From NCBI GenBank assembly GCA_018780035.1, contig JADMKE010000004.1, positions 1 to 64,000 of the forward strand: a DNA stretch of 64,000 bases, in the 5' to 3' direction. This document shows positions 51,801 through 58,525 of this stretch, one piece after another (position 1 is the stretch's first letter; every line of letters begins with the position of its first letter). This stretch comes from Candidatus Sericytochromatia bacterium. Its GTDB lineage: Bacteria; Cyanobacteriota; Sericytochromatia; UBA7694. Under the pieces are notes generated by a model. That model saw only the letters and a list, made by a program, of their open reading frames with translations, had not been told where the DNA came from and did no database searches. The position numbers were made by a program, and so were the translations under genes.

Positions 51801-53363
51801 TCGATTGCGGCAGAAACCGTTCCTCCTGCGGATTATCAAACCGCTCTCACAAATTTAAAAGCACTTGAAACGCAATTGGCAAGAGTGCGAGATGCTTGCA
51901 AGAGTTGTAATCAGGAACAAGCCACCGCTTTGAGCCTGGAATTGAAAACAGCCACAGATAACTTACAGTCGCAAATGGGTTATGAGTGGATGTTAACCAA
52001 TTTCCGAAGTGAGCTACTCAAAACCGTAGCTGTATCCAATTTGGTGATTTCTTATTTGCGAACCGACTCCTCTTCTCTGCGCGAAGCAGCAAGAGAAGCG
52101 ATTGCCAAAGTGGAAGCGGTCAATCCTCAGTTTATCAATCTGGGTTCTTTAGACAGCCAGTTAGATTTGTTTGTTGAGTTGGCGCTGCAACATGAGCATC
52201 TTCTCCAATTTGTCGAAGAGTTATTGGAGCGTCCCTCCACCAGTTGGACAGCCACAGATGTTGCAAACCTACGGCTTTGGGCCAATGAGTTAAGCAGCTT
52301 GGGCAACCAAATGCAATCAATATTGAACCCCGATCAAAGTTTCCGAACCCAAAATATTTTTGCCATTGGCCTCGCTGTTACCAATCCGTGGATTGGAGTG
52401 GCACTTCTGGTGACTACTTTTGCGTTGCCTCCAATTTTGAATCATCTGGCTTCGAATCAAGAAAAATACTTGGAAGCTCCGAACCCACTTTTGCTCACCA
52501 ATTTAGGTTTGCAAATTCAAGCGGCTGTGAGTGTGATAAATGCGTATCGTTCATTTAGTGACACGTTAACTTATGGAGATATTGGTCTTGGCGACTCTGA
52601 TTTAACGGATGACTTGGTTGAAAGTGAAGCCACCACAGGGCCCTTGTGGGATAATATTCGTGGTGGATTAAAACCCGAAGCCTTGCCGAACTGGGAGCCT
52701 TGGGATAATGCTCACCATATTATTCCGCAAACAGCTACCAGAGAGAGAATAAAAGCTGCTAGAGATACTGTTGCAGAATGCAATAGTAACCAAGGTGGCA
52801 TTCATTCAAAATCAAACGGTTCTGTTTTACATCCTTGGTTTCACCACCTTTTACACAACGATAATGCTTATGCAAATTTGCGTAATTACATTGTTGATGA
52901 GTTAAGTAAGTCGAAAAATAATGATAAATTTGGTGTTTGTAACTTAAAAAATGGCGATAAATGCGCAAAAATAAATGAATTTATCGAAAATTATTTAGAC
53001 AAATACTTAAATAAATTAAATGAAGAACATAAAAAAGTGATTGAAGAACTAGTCAAAGATTATTTGCAAAAGAATTCTAAAGTGTCAAATGTCAAAAAAA
53101 TTAATGCTGAACTAGCAAAATCAAACTCAAGTTTAATTCGAGGAAATGGCCCTAGAGTGGGTAAAGTTGAAATCAATAGAATTCTTTATAACAAAACCAA
53201 AGGCTCACAAAGGATTGGTCTTGAAGGACCTCAACGGCAAAAAATTGAATTTGCATACAAAGAAAAAATTAACAACGGTTCATTAAAAATGCCAGAATAT
53301 AGAAATAAAAGAATAAGATTAGAAGAATTGTGTGATTTAATAAATAAATATCTAAATAGATGA
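48861..53363 (+). CDS. Large lipoprotein with C-terminal AHH (HNH superfamily) nuclease domain, probable polymorphic toxin
   Basis: 1500 residues. The lipobox is LNAC (Cys25). A Glu/Lys-rich coiled coil (about 115-225, LKDAREKFEHELAFADGKAD) precedes a hydrophobic helix (about 233-257). A long unrecognised beta-rich body follows (to about 900), then helical segments and a second hydrophobic stretch (about 1165-1195, NPWIGVALLVTTFALPPILN). The C-terminal 220 residues start near NWEPWDNAHHIIPQ with His1285-His1286, then HSKSNGSVLHPWFHHLLHNDNAY, the AHH nuclease pattern. G+C falls in this tip. The stop overlaps the next ATG (ATGA). Inference: a surface-lipoprotein toxin acting on nucleic acid of a neighbouring cell. 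Confidence 0.8.
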   Translation: MKRFFQSFSSLIAVFLVLCVGLNACTPPGKMVATRPESEKGAFKTLQANNEQEPPEPDPLAALPTGDDPDQVVILEADSTIPIKVTVEQPYPKNSKLELQNIQFQPAIIQPVFVKGNTPEELRALEKGHLQATKAWYRDIYRVIRRSLVDYQRQTLKDAREKFEHELAFADGKADRKVLRAQFEAEQKERRSTFREQRKELKKTRKEDIALIQENVRQQFQKSESGFSISAVPFAVPVFIVVGIFALACNFVFNCKEIFLNSNKPAPTPPPHTADYYTYPANATGTNMLPGDVSTDIQTSEIPALEVIPSDEMYQKAKKYLQDNQLSSAGLAVRSKDILEELQFSLDPADLNRYAHCNTRTELGQLPPNCDVALEGLLNGLNQNNLPGTLTTQTFRDQGTSSYIFSVRFNAPAAGQTESDRSVKKWLAHLFATQYPASYDNPSNKAKLEQLNYSLMGLELKTPATCKDPKTLKYETQGIVSFQAAQPGSALMVDGDYTLQFYVGNPNQKTYLDKAKVTIEKLSEKLGIAAYQLHQKGLMPLTFGKLVPISHKILHVQVNNKTANHWNAAIEKVSSSTLPPSRLPCSPVYSVDCMNTPSGTFRIDTAFYESGLYRLTAQYSTSTYPNNAAILAENTSAKHTDDSTPLNPRFTDGESGYKFLVPNLVYSTFSRYTNYPESISLASQFNPNISTDILSHLLDFKQGFTGLNWPDEFDENTARPTQISRPFIAPDAQSDLPGSKIISESLKTFNATPNSHIFQATNESPWQTALKERLFVDLAKSQNNAPFAAFRNTQITPDETPRFLNVGAVINLSNRVFRLNKALAGRNPSEIPLILEVRTQQNIAIAKWRFNARIGAYTVFQEYWDGQPRTLEDDENEKEVQSPTYTQGNYQIVVSLDNEAYNSEAWFNLKRLQHDGAFIMKPFISSASTQSTVAISKTSPVNTAQTCDNLKALATAIDARYTQLASINLSKPANWIDKSFSIAAETVPPADYQTALTNLKALETQLARVRDACKSCNQEQATALSLELKTATDNLQSQMGYEWMLTNFRSELLKTVAVSNLVISYLRTDSSSLREAAREAIAKVEAVNPQFINLGSLDSQLDLFVELALQHEHLLQFVEELLERPSTSWTATDVANLRLWANELSSLGNQMQSILNPDQSFRTQNIFAIGLAVTNPWIGVALLVTTFALPPILNHLASNQEKYLEAPNPLLLTNLGLQIQAAVSVINAYRSFSDTLTYGDIGLGDSDLTDDLVESEATTGPLWDNIRGGLKPEALPNWEPWDNAHHIIPQTATRERIKAARDTVAECNSNQGGIHSKSNGSVLHPWFHHLLHNDNAYANLRNYIVDELSKSKNNDKFGVCNLKNGDKCAKINEFIENYLDKYLNKLNEEHKKVIEELVKDYLQKNSKVSNVKKINAELAKSNSSLIRGNGPRVGKVEINRILYNKTKGSQRIGLEGPQRQKIEFAYKEKINNGSLKMPEYRNKRIRLEELCDLINKYLNR

Positions 53364-53881
53364 TGAATATATATTCTATTATTTCTCAAAAATCTTATTA
53401 TAGTAAGTTTATGGATGCTTGTCTCATCAATCAAAAACAACCTTTTCAAATTGAATTTTTTTCAAGGCAAGGAAAATCTGAAGTAGCAAAAAAAATACCA
53501 GATCTTTCCATACTAGATACTTCTCACCATCCAGATTTGAATTTAAATAGTGAATCTCGTCTGTTTTCTGAAAGAGCAATGAGATTGTTTGAACCATTCA
53601 TTGAGTTAAATAAACTAGAATATAATGTGTTTTTCTATGAGCAAATGCCTTTTTATGCTTTTAATGCCCCAAGTATCATTCCGGCAAATTATTCTGATGA
53701 AGATATTTCAAAAAGTATCTCATTAGAAACTGCCATTCAAAAGCATTTAACGCCTCATGTTCATTATTTTCAACTATCACCTCGTTTTCTAATATATGTC
53801 ACTGATTCGTTGTGTCAGCATCTTATTCAAAATAAAGTGTCAGGAATTGAATTTCAATTAGAGTGGGAAGGCATATTGTGA
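53360..53881 (+). CDS. Immunity-like protein A1
   Basis: 173 residues, ATG overlapping the toxin stop (ATGA). The N-terminus MMNIYSIISQK is followed by RLFSERAMRLFEPFIE, VFFYEQMPFYAFNAPSIIP and, at the end, LCQHLIQNKVSGIEFQLEWEG. This pattern resembles the DUF1629/Imm11 immunity family (LSERAKEVLEPLL...GFxFxxVW), by eye only. A divergent homologue (A2) is at 57510. Being next to and coupled with the nuclease supports a protective role. The gene is A/T-rich like the toxin tip. Confidence 0.7.
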   Translation: MMNIYSIISQKSYYSKFMDACLINQKQPFQIEFFSRQGKSEVAKKIPDLSILDTSHHPDLNLNSESRLFSERAMRLFEPFIELNKLEYNVFFYEQMPFYAFNAPSIIPANYSDEDISKSISLETAIQKHLTPHVHYFQLSPRFLIYVTDSLCQHLIQNKVSGIEFQLEWEGIL

Positions 53882-54402
53882 ATCTCTTTAGTGTATTAGC
53901 CCAAAGAGATACCTTATTTCATCAGGTAGACTGGAATCGTTTAGAACATCAGGATTTTAATCTTTCCTCTTACCAAATCCATTCTGAAAAATTTTATATT
54001 TTTAATGGTTTATTTGTAGGTCATCCTTCTCACGAAAAACATATTCTTGTTTTTTATCCTCAAGCATTTCAAATATTATCTGATTTATTAATATCAAATA
54101 AAAATAGTATTTTTTATGCTAAGGATGTTAAAAATAATGAATTTAAAGACGAAAGAAAAAATGCACCTCTTTTTTGCGTTCTCCCCACCCACGTTGACTG
54201 CGGTGAACCCTACCCCACCTATGCCAGCATTGCGCAACACCGCCCCGCAGATTTGCACTTTTTTAAAAAGTTTGCCGATGCAGATTTTTATTTGGTGACC
54301 CAGACCTTTGTCGACCGTGTCAAAGCCACGGGTGTACGGGGCTTGAGCTTTGTGTTACGCTGGGATGGAGAGCGCTCTTATCCCCTTTTGCCCAAAACCT
54401 AA
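53878..54402 (+). CDS. Immunity-like protein B1
   Basis: 174 residues from GTG 53878, overlapping the A1 stop as GTGA. It has the same fold pattern as A1 (KFYIFNGLFVGHPSHEKHIL, LVFYPQAFQILSDLLI-type) and a C-terminal tail (AQHRPADLHFFKKFADADFY, VKATGVRGLSFVLRWDGERS) identical in protein sequence to B2. The first half is A/T-rich and unlike B2; from about 54184 the DNA is nearly identical to the second copy. So the specificity-bearing N-terminal half and a conserved tail are juxtaposed. Confidence 0.7.
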   Translation: MNLFSVLAQRDTLFHQVDWNRLEHQDFNLSSYQIHSEKFYIFNGLFVGHPSHEKHILVFYPQAFQILSDLLISNKNSIFYAKDVKNNEFKDERKNAPLFCVLPTHVDCGEPYPTYASIAQHRPADLHFFKKFADADFYLVTQTFVDRVKATGVRGLSFVLRWDGERSYPLLPKT

Positions 54403-54418
54403 CCCCCAGCGAGGTCTT

Positions 54419-55066
54419 ATGCGCAAACGACTCAAGCACTTATTGCCGCTGCTGCTCTGCCTGCACCTGCAGGGCTGTGTCTGGACCGTTTACAATTGGC
54501 GGGAGATCCCCGACCCCGACACAATCGAGCAATACCAATCCAAAGCGGAAAAGCTGGAACACTATCAGAAATACGCCATTCAAGACTTAAAATTCAAGAG
54601 TACCTTTATCCTCTTCGACCAAATGGCATTTTCGACTCTGTTTCAACCACAAACCTATTACGATTTAAACTCGTATGCTCCTGTGATTTACCAACTGGCC
54701 CCAGAAACTGAGACTCACTTTGCCCAGGCCCAAAATCTTCAACTGTATCGAGAAATCGTTAATATGGGCGGACTTATTTTGGCGTTTGTATTTTGTTTTC
54801 AGGAGATGCTAAGCCTAGCCTCGTCTAATGCTACTCAAGATAGCGAAATCAAGCAGAAGTCATTTGATTCGAGTCTATGGATGTTTGGCGGCATAGTGGC
54901 TTTACTGGGCGCAGACATCTACCTCATCAACCAAGAACAAGCCCAATACGCAAAAATCAAAGAGACCTACAACGCTGCCCTGCGCAAACAGCTTGAATTG
55001 GAAGAGACCGACCTGGGGGCCTTGCCGCCACCGAGCCTGGCCCTGAGCTGGGAATCCCCCCAATAA
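54419..55066 (+). CDS. Module lipoprotein with membrane helices, copy 1
   Basis: 215 residues from ATG 54419 (GAGG 5 bp upstream). Lipobox LQGC (Cys20) in LLLCLHLQGCVWTVYNW. Mature part: a charged helix (EQYQSKAEKLEHYQKYAIQD), DLNSYAPVIYQLAPE, two hydrophobic stretches (about 120-140 and 160-180), then an amphipathic helix YNAALRKQLELEETDLGALP and the tail SLALSWESPQ. Family unknown. It lies 16 bp after B1. Copy 2 is at 58542. Role (immunity, anchoring or transport) is not known. Confidence 0.65.
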   Translation: MRKRLKHLLPLLLCLHLQGCVWTVYNWREIPDPDTIEQYQSKAEKLEHYQKYAIQDLKFKSTFILFDQMAFSTLFQPQTYYDLNSYAPVIYQLAPETETHFAQAQNLQLYREIVNMGGLILAFVFCFQEMLSLASSNATQDSEIKQKSFDSSLWMFGGIVALLGADIYLINQEQAQYAKIKETYNAALRKQLELEETDLGALPPPSLALSWESPQ

Positions 55067-55091
55067 GGGCACAAGCGCGCAGGCCCAAGCT

Positions 55092-55382
55092 TTAAGCCAC
55101 AGGCTCCCAACGCTTGAGATGCTTTAAGTTCGCCTTTTGCCGCGCCAACCAAAGATCATATTGCAATTGAAGCTGCAGCCAGCTTTCTGCCGAGCGGCCA
55201 AAGACAGTGGCTAAACGCAGAGCCATTTCAGGGCTGATCCCAGATTTCCCATTCAAAAGGCCCGACAGGGTTTTGCGGGTGACGCCCAAAGAACGGGCCG
55301 CTTCAGTCACACTTAACTCAAGCGCATCAACACAAAACTCACGAATAATTTCGCCAGGATGGGGGGGGCTGTGCATTTCCAT
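55092..55382 (-). CDS. higA: HigA-type antitoxin
   Basis: 96 residues. [20 protein letters not shown] and [53 protein letters not shown] are the HigA/XRE helix-turn-helix signature. It lies 14 bp downstream of the higB gene, giving the toxin-first order typical of higBA. ATG follows a run of GGAGAGC. The start is next to an 8-G tract (55371-55378). An altered copy is at 59236. Confidence 0.9.
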   Translation of the reverse strand: MEMHSPPHPGEIIREFCVDALELSVTEAARSLGVTRKTLSGLLNGKSGISPEMALRLATVFGRSAESWLQLQLQYDLWLARQKANLKHLKRWEPVA

Positions 55383-55396
55383 TTTAAGCTCTCCTT

Positions 55397-55675
55397 CTAA
55401 TGATAATCTTCATAATCAAGCAAAATGACATTTCCGTGTTCCCATTGAAACGTGATGCGCCAATTGCCACTGACAGAGACGGCCCAGGTTCCTTTTCGCT
55501 CACCTTTGAGTTCATGTAATTTCAAACCCGGCAAATTCATGTCTTCAATGCTGAATGCTGTGTTGAGCAAAGCCAGAATACGGGTGATGCGTGGGATGTG
55601 TTGCGGATTAATGCCTGAAGCATGACCCGTTTGAAATAATTTTTTTAAACCTTTGTGGCGAAAACTCACGATCAT
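55397..55675 (-). CDS. higB: HigB/RelE-type toxin
   Basis: 92 residues. [81 protein letters not shown]. This is the HigB pattern (ribosome-dependent mRNA interferase); the final DYEDYH fits. It is first gene of a higBA pair. GTAAC words repeat directly at 55686-55697 just upstream and may be a HigA site. The middle of higB recurs as a scrap at 59535-59600. Confidence 0.9.
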   Translation of the reverse strand: MIVSFRHKGLKKLFQTGHASGINPQHIPRITRILALLNTAFSIEDMNLPGLKLHELKGERKGTWAVSVSGNWRITFQWEHGNVILLDYEDYH

Positions 55676-55734
55676 ATCTCAATCGTAACATGTAACGTAT
55701 CAGGTTTCAATGTGCTTAATGCCCCTCAAAACAT

Positions 55735-55849
55735 AAACCTAATGCGAGGTCTTATGCGCAAACCGTTCGAACTGGAAGAAGCCGAACTGGGGGCTTTGCT
55801 GCCACCGAGCCTGGCTCTGAGCTGGGAATCCCCCCGTCCTTCAGAATAA
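55735..55849 (+). pseudogene. Internally deleted copy of the module lipoprotein
   Basis: The leader GCGAGGTCTTATGCGCAAA, identical to the two intact copies, joins directly to the last 28 codons: FELEEAELGALLPPSLALSW. About 560 bp of the gene is missing. The frame is open (MRKPFELEEAELG... ending ESPRPSE). Its ending differs slightly from the intact copies, so the deletion is not recent. Confidence 0.7.
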
Positions 55850-55905
55850 ACCCGCAGCATCCGTACCCCAAAATCCAAATGGTATAATTTGGGCAGGAGG
55901 TGTTT

Positions 55906-56115
55906 ATGCTCAACGACCAAAAAATTCTTGAAGAACTCACTAAAATGCCGCCTCCGCTCAAAGCAGAGTTGCTGCATTACATGGATTATCTGATGGGCAA
56001 ATACGCTCGGACACCTCCCCCCCCTAAACGCCCTCAATTTGGTTCAGCCAAGGGGTTTTACAAGACCACAGAAGACTTTGATGCCCCGCTTGAAGACTTT
56101 GCGGAGTATATGTAA
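55906..56115 (+). CDS. DUF2281-type (VapB-like) antitoxin
   Basis: 69 residues from ATG 55906, with AGGAGG 6 bp upstream. MLNDQKILEELTKMPPPLKAELLHYMDYL then FGSAKGFYKTTEDFDAPLEDFAEYM fits the short DUF2281 antitoxins. It is normally followed by a PIN (VapC) toxin; here only a damaged vapC follows. A TATAAT lies about 20 bp upstream of the start. Confidence 0.75.
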   Translation: MLNDQKILEELTKMPPPLKAELLHYMDYLMGKYARTPPPPKRPQFGSAKGFYKTTEDFDAPLEDFAEYM

Positions 56116-56120
56116 TTGCA

Positions 56121-56250
56121 ATGCGCCAATTACTTGATACCCATGTGTTTATTTGGTATATGCGCGGAGATTCAGCCATTTCTCAAAAAGATTCCGCTGA
56201 TCACAGCCGATGAAATCATCCCTCAATATCCACTGCAAATCTGTTGGTAA
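56121..56250 (+). pseudogene. Collapsed VapC (PIN) toxin gene
   Basis: The N-terminal frame MRQLLDTHVFIWYMRGDSAIS has the PIN Asp6 (LLDTH). It stops after a junction near 56187. The last part of a PIN domain (KIPLITADEIIPQYPLQICW then stop) is present in another frame, ending at 56250. The central domain, with the acidic residues, is missing. It is therefore inactive; the antitoxin next door would be an orphan. Confidence 0.75.
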
Positions 56251-57433
56251 TCCGGTGTCACAGGAGTTTGATGTACCCCAAGCCTTTATAGATGCCTGTC
56301 ATGCGGGGGATATCAAGACAGTTCAATGTTTTTTTGAACAAGGCCTCTCTCTGAACGGAGCACAGAATGATCTGAGTATTTTTGGTGACTTAAGAATTAG
56401 CAAAAATAAAGAACTGGCTTTACTGTTAGTTGAACATGAGCTCGACCCAAGGCTAAATAAAAACGAAATTCCCATAAAAGTCGAAGAAGATATTTATTCC
56501 TTTATCGAAGATCTTGCTGACGGAGTGGATTTTCCTCATCCTTACCCAGACGCGGAATTTATCGACGTTTTAATTACGATGGGAGCGGATATCAATGCCC
56601 TCAGAGAAGGGTCATGTCAAACCGCTTTGGATATTGCTTTGAGTGTCAAAAACGATCAAGGCGGGTATTTGCATCTCCGAGCAGTGGAGTTACTCCAAGC
56701 CCACGGGGCCAAACAGGCTTCAGAGTTGAGTGACGAAGAGTGGCAACAAAGAATCAACCTCACGGACCTGTGTCGCCAAGGGCTTTTACAAGGAGTCAAG
56801 CAACATCCAGATATTGCGACCCTCTCTGAAAAGCCTCTCTGGTTTGGCTTGCTTATACACTGTTTGAGCCGGTGGTATTTGGGTATGGCTTGGCGGGGCT
56901 CACATTCCGAGCGCGATTTTGAGGGCGTGTTTCGTTTCCTTTTGGGATTGGGAGTGCCTTTAAATGAAGTTGATTTCTGTTTGGGTCATTTTTGCGCAGG
57001 TTATTTTCATGCTTTGCATAAAGGTTTAAAGTATGTACATCCTTCAGCTTATTTCACACCGCCCTTTCCGCCCGAGCCGCCCGACCCCTATTTCCCGGTC
57101 TTCTCCCTCACCCGTGTCATGAAAATGCTTTACACCCATGGCGCAGCCATCAACGGCGTCACAGAAGAGGATCAATACAAAGCGCTGACCGTCAGTACTG
57201 CCCTGGACTATGTTCTGGCTGCCCAAGCTGAAGCCTTGCAGCTTTGGGAGAAAGAGTCTGACCGATACAGTCCCGCTATGTTTGCTCGGCTGACCCCGCG
57301 TCAGCAAGCAGTCAGGTTGCAAGAGCGCGAGCCACGCCAAGAGCGTCTGCAGCGGATTATGCGGGAGAGCGAAGAGGCCTTGGCCTTTTTAATCGCCCAC
57401 GGTGCCAAAACCTATGCTGGAATCTCGGCCTAA
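56210..57433 (+). CDS. Ankyrin-repeat-like protein
   Basis: 407 residues. Ankyrin-like helices include AFIDACHAGDIKTVQCFFEQGLSLNG, EFIDVLITMGADINALREGS and LQAHGAKQ; at the end AFLIAHGAKTYAG. The centre (about 200-300) is less repeat-like. The first 14 residues are read out of frame from vapC DNA, so the native start may be lost. Genes of this type often accompany toxin clusters as immunity or adaptor proteins; here that is an inference from location only. Confidence 0.65.
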   Translation: MKSSLNIHCKSVGNPVSQEFDVPQAFIDACHAGDIKTVQCFFEQGLSLNGAQNDLSIFGDLRISKNKELALLLVEHELDPRLNKNEIPIKVEEDIYSFIEDLADGVDFPHPYPDAEFIDVLITMGADINALREGSCQTALDIALSVKNDQGGYLHLRAVELLQAHGAKQASELSDEEWQQRINLTDLCRQGLLQGVKQHPDIATLSEKPLWFGLLIHCLSRWYLGMAWRGSHSERDFEGVFRFLLGLGVPLNEVDFCLGHFCAGYFHALHKGLKYVHPSAYFTPPFPPEPPDPYFPVFSLTRVMKMLYTHGAAINGVTEEDQYKALTVSTALDYVLAAQAEALQLWEKESDRYSPAMFARLTPRQQAVRLQEREPRQERLQRIMRESEEALAFLIAHGAKTYAGISA

Positions 57434-57509
57434 CGCGAGAATGTGTGAATTTCAAGCTTTGTGTTACGCTAAAATGATGACTACTCGTATTCCTATTTGC
57501 CCATAGAAA

Positions 57510-58019
57510 ATGTATATTTACACCCTACACACAAGAAATAAGTATTTTTTTGCAAGACTTATAACAACACGGGTTCACTTGCAAATAGATTTTGTTGCTA
57601 AAAACAACAAAGTTCAAAAAATAGACAGAACGATACCAGATCATCTTGAGTTGAATCCCTTTTTAGAGACTTCTTTAGAGCCAGACTTGCATCATTATGG
57701 GTTATATTCTAAAAAAGCATTTGATTTGTTTTGTCATTTATTTAATTTAGAAGATGCTAAAATCACCACCGTTTGGTATGAGAAAATCCCTTTTTACGCT
57801 ATTAAGCCACCTTTAATAACGCCTAATTCTATCAGTAAAAAAAGCATTTCCGTAGCAGAGGTCATGCTTAAATACTATAAAAAACAACCATTAGATATGT
57901 TTCTCTGTAGCAACGATGGACATCCCCATGTATCTGAAAATTTTAAGAAGACAGTAGAATCGTATCAACTTACGGGCTTTGATTTTCAGTTGGTTTGGAA
58001 AGATTCGGCTACAGTATGA
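57510..58019 (+). CDS. Immunity-like protein A2
   Basis: 169 residues. It is a divergent homologue of A1: GLYSKKAFDLFCHLFN, VWYEKIPFYAIKPPLITPNSIS, SENFKKTVESYQLTGFDFQLVW. A/T-rich as A1. The gene is not preceded by a toxin gene; the upstream neighbour is the ankyrin gene. The stop overlaps the next ATG (ATGA), as between A1 and B1. It may protect against a toxin lost from this site or carried by kin. Confidence 0.65.
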   Translation: MYIYTLHTRNKYFFARLITTRVHLQIDFVAKNNKVQKIDRTIPDHLELNPFLETSLEPDLHHYGLYSKKAFDLFCHLFNLEDAKITTVWYEKIPFYAIKPPLITPNSISKKSISVAEVMLKYYKKQPLDMFLCSNDGHPHVSENFKKTVESYQLTGFDFQLVWKDSATV

Positions 58020-58525
58020 AGCTTTATACAATCAAACCTTACCGAGAAAACTCTTTTAAAGCTCCGCTACTATGGAAACCTGTCTTACCTCAACATTTAG
58101 AGCCTCATCTCTCCCCACCAGCCCATTCAGAAAAATACTATGTGTTTGAATCCTTTATTCTCGAAGAACAAAAAGGAAAACCTGTTGTTTATCCAATTCT
58201 TTTCTATCCACAGGCTTTTTATCCTTTGGCAGACCTGTTAATAGCCGGAAATAATGCCAAATGTGTTTTAAACAAACAAGGCATTCCCGAACTGTTTCGT
58301 ATTTATCCCACCCACGTCGACTGCGGAGAACCCTATCCCACTTATGCCAGCATTGCGCAACACCGCCCCGCAGATTTGCACTTTTTTAAAAAGTTTGCCG
58401 ATGCAGATTTTTATTTGGTGACCCAGACCTTTGTCGACCGTGTCAAAGCCACGGGTGTACGGGGCTTGAGCTTTGTGTTACGCTGGGATGGAGAGCGCTC
58501 TTATCCCCTTTTGCCCAAAACCTAA
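58016..58525 (+). CDS. Immunity-like protein B2
   Basis: 169 residues from ATG 58016 (ATGA overlap with A2). N-terminal half KLYTIKPYRENSFKAPLLW and YYVFESFILEEQKGKPVVY, then FYPQAFYPLADLLIAGN, similar in pattern to but divergent from B1. From DCGEPYPTYASIAQHRPADL onwards the protein is identical to B1, with a few silent DNA changes. A specificity half joined to a conserved tail is suggested. Confidence 0.7.
   Translation: MKLYTIKPYRENSFKAPLLWKPVLPQHLEPHLSPPAHSEKYYVFESFILEEQKGKPVVYPILFYPQAFYPLADLLIAGNNAKCVLNKQGIPELFRIYPTHVDCGEPYPTYASIAQHRPADLHFFKKFADADFYLVTQTFVDRVKATGVRGLSFVLRWDGERSYPLLPKT

Larger units (their letters stand above)
54184..55396. repeat. Segmental repeat, copy 1
   Basis: Covers the tail of B1, the lipoprotein and higA. 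It matches 58307-59540 with offsets of 4123 bp at the start and 4144 bp at the end. The first ~240 bp and the last ~430 bp are nearly identical. Inside the lipoprotein gene two blocks (about 54599-54650 and 54715-54940) differ strongly, giving a mosaic. Confidence 0.9.

Noticed and set aside
48861..53363. Rhs or contact-dependent (CdiA) type toxin
   Set aside because: There are no YD repeats, no filamentous haemagglutinin repeats, and the N-terminus is a lipoprotein signal, so the SitA-like reading fits better.
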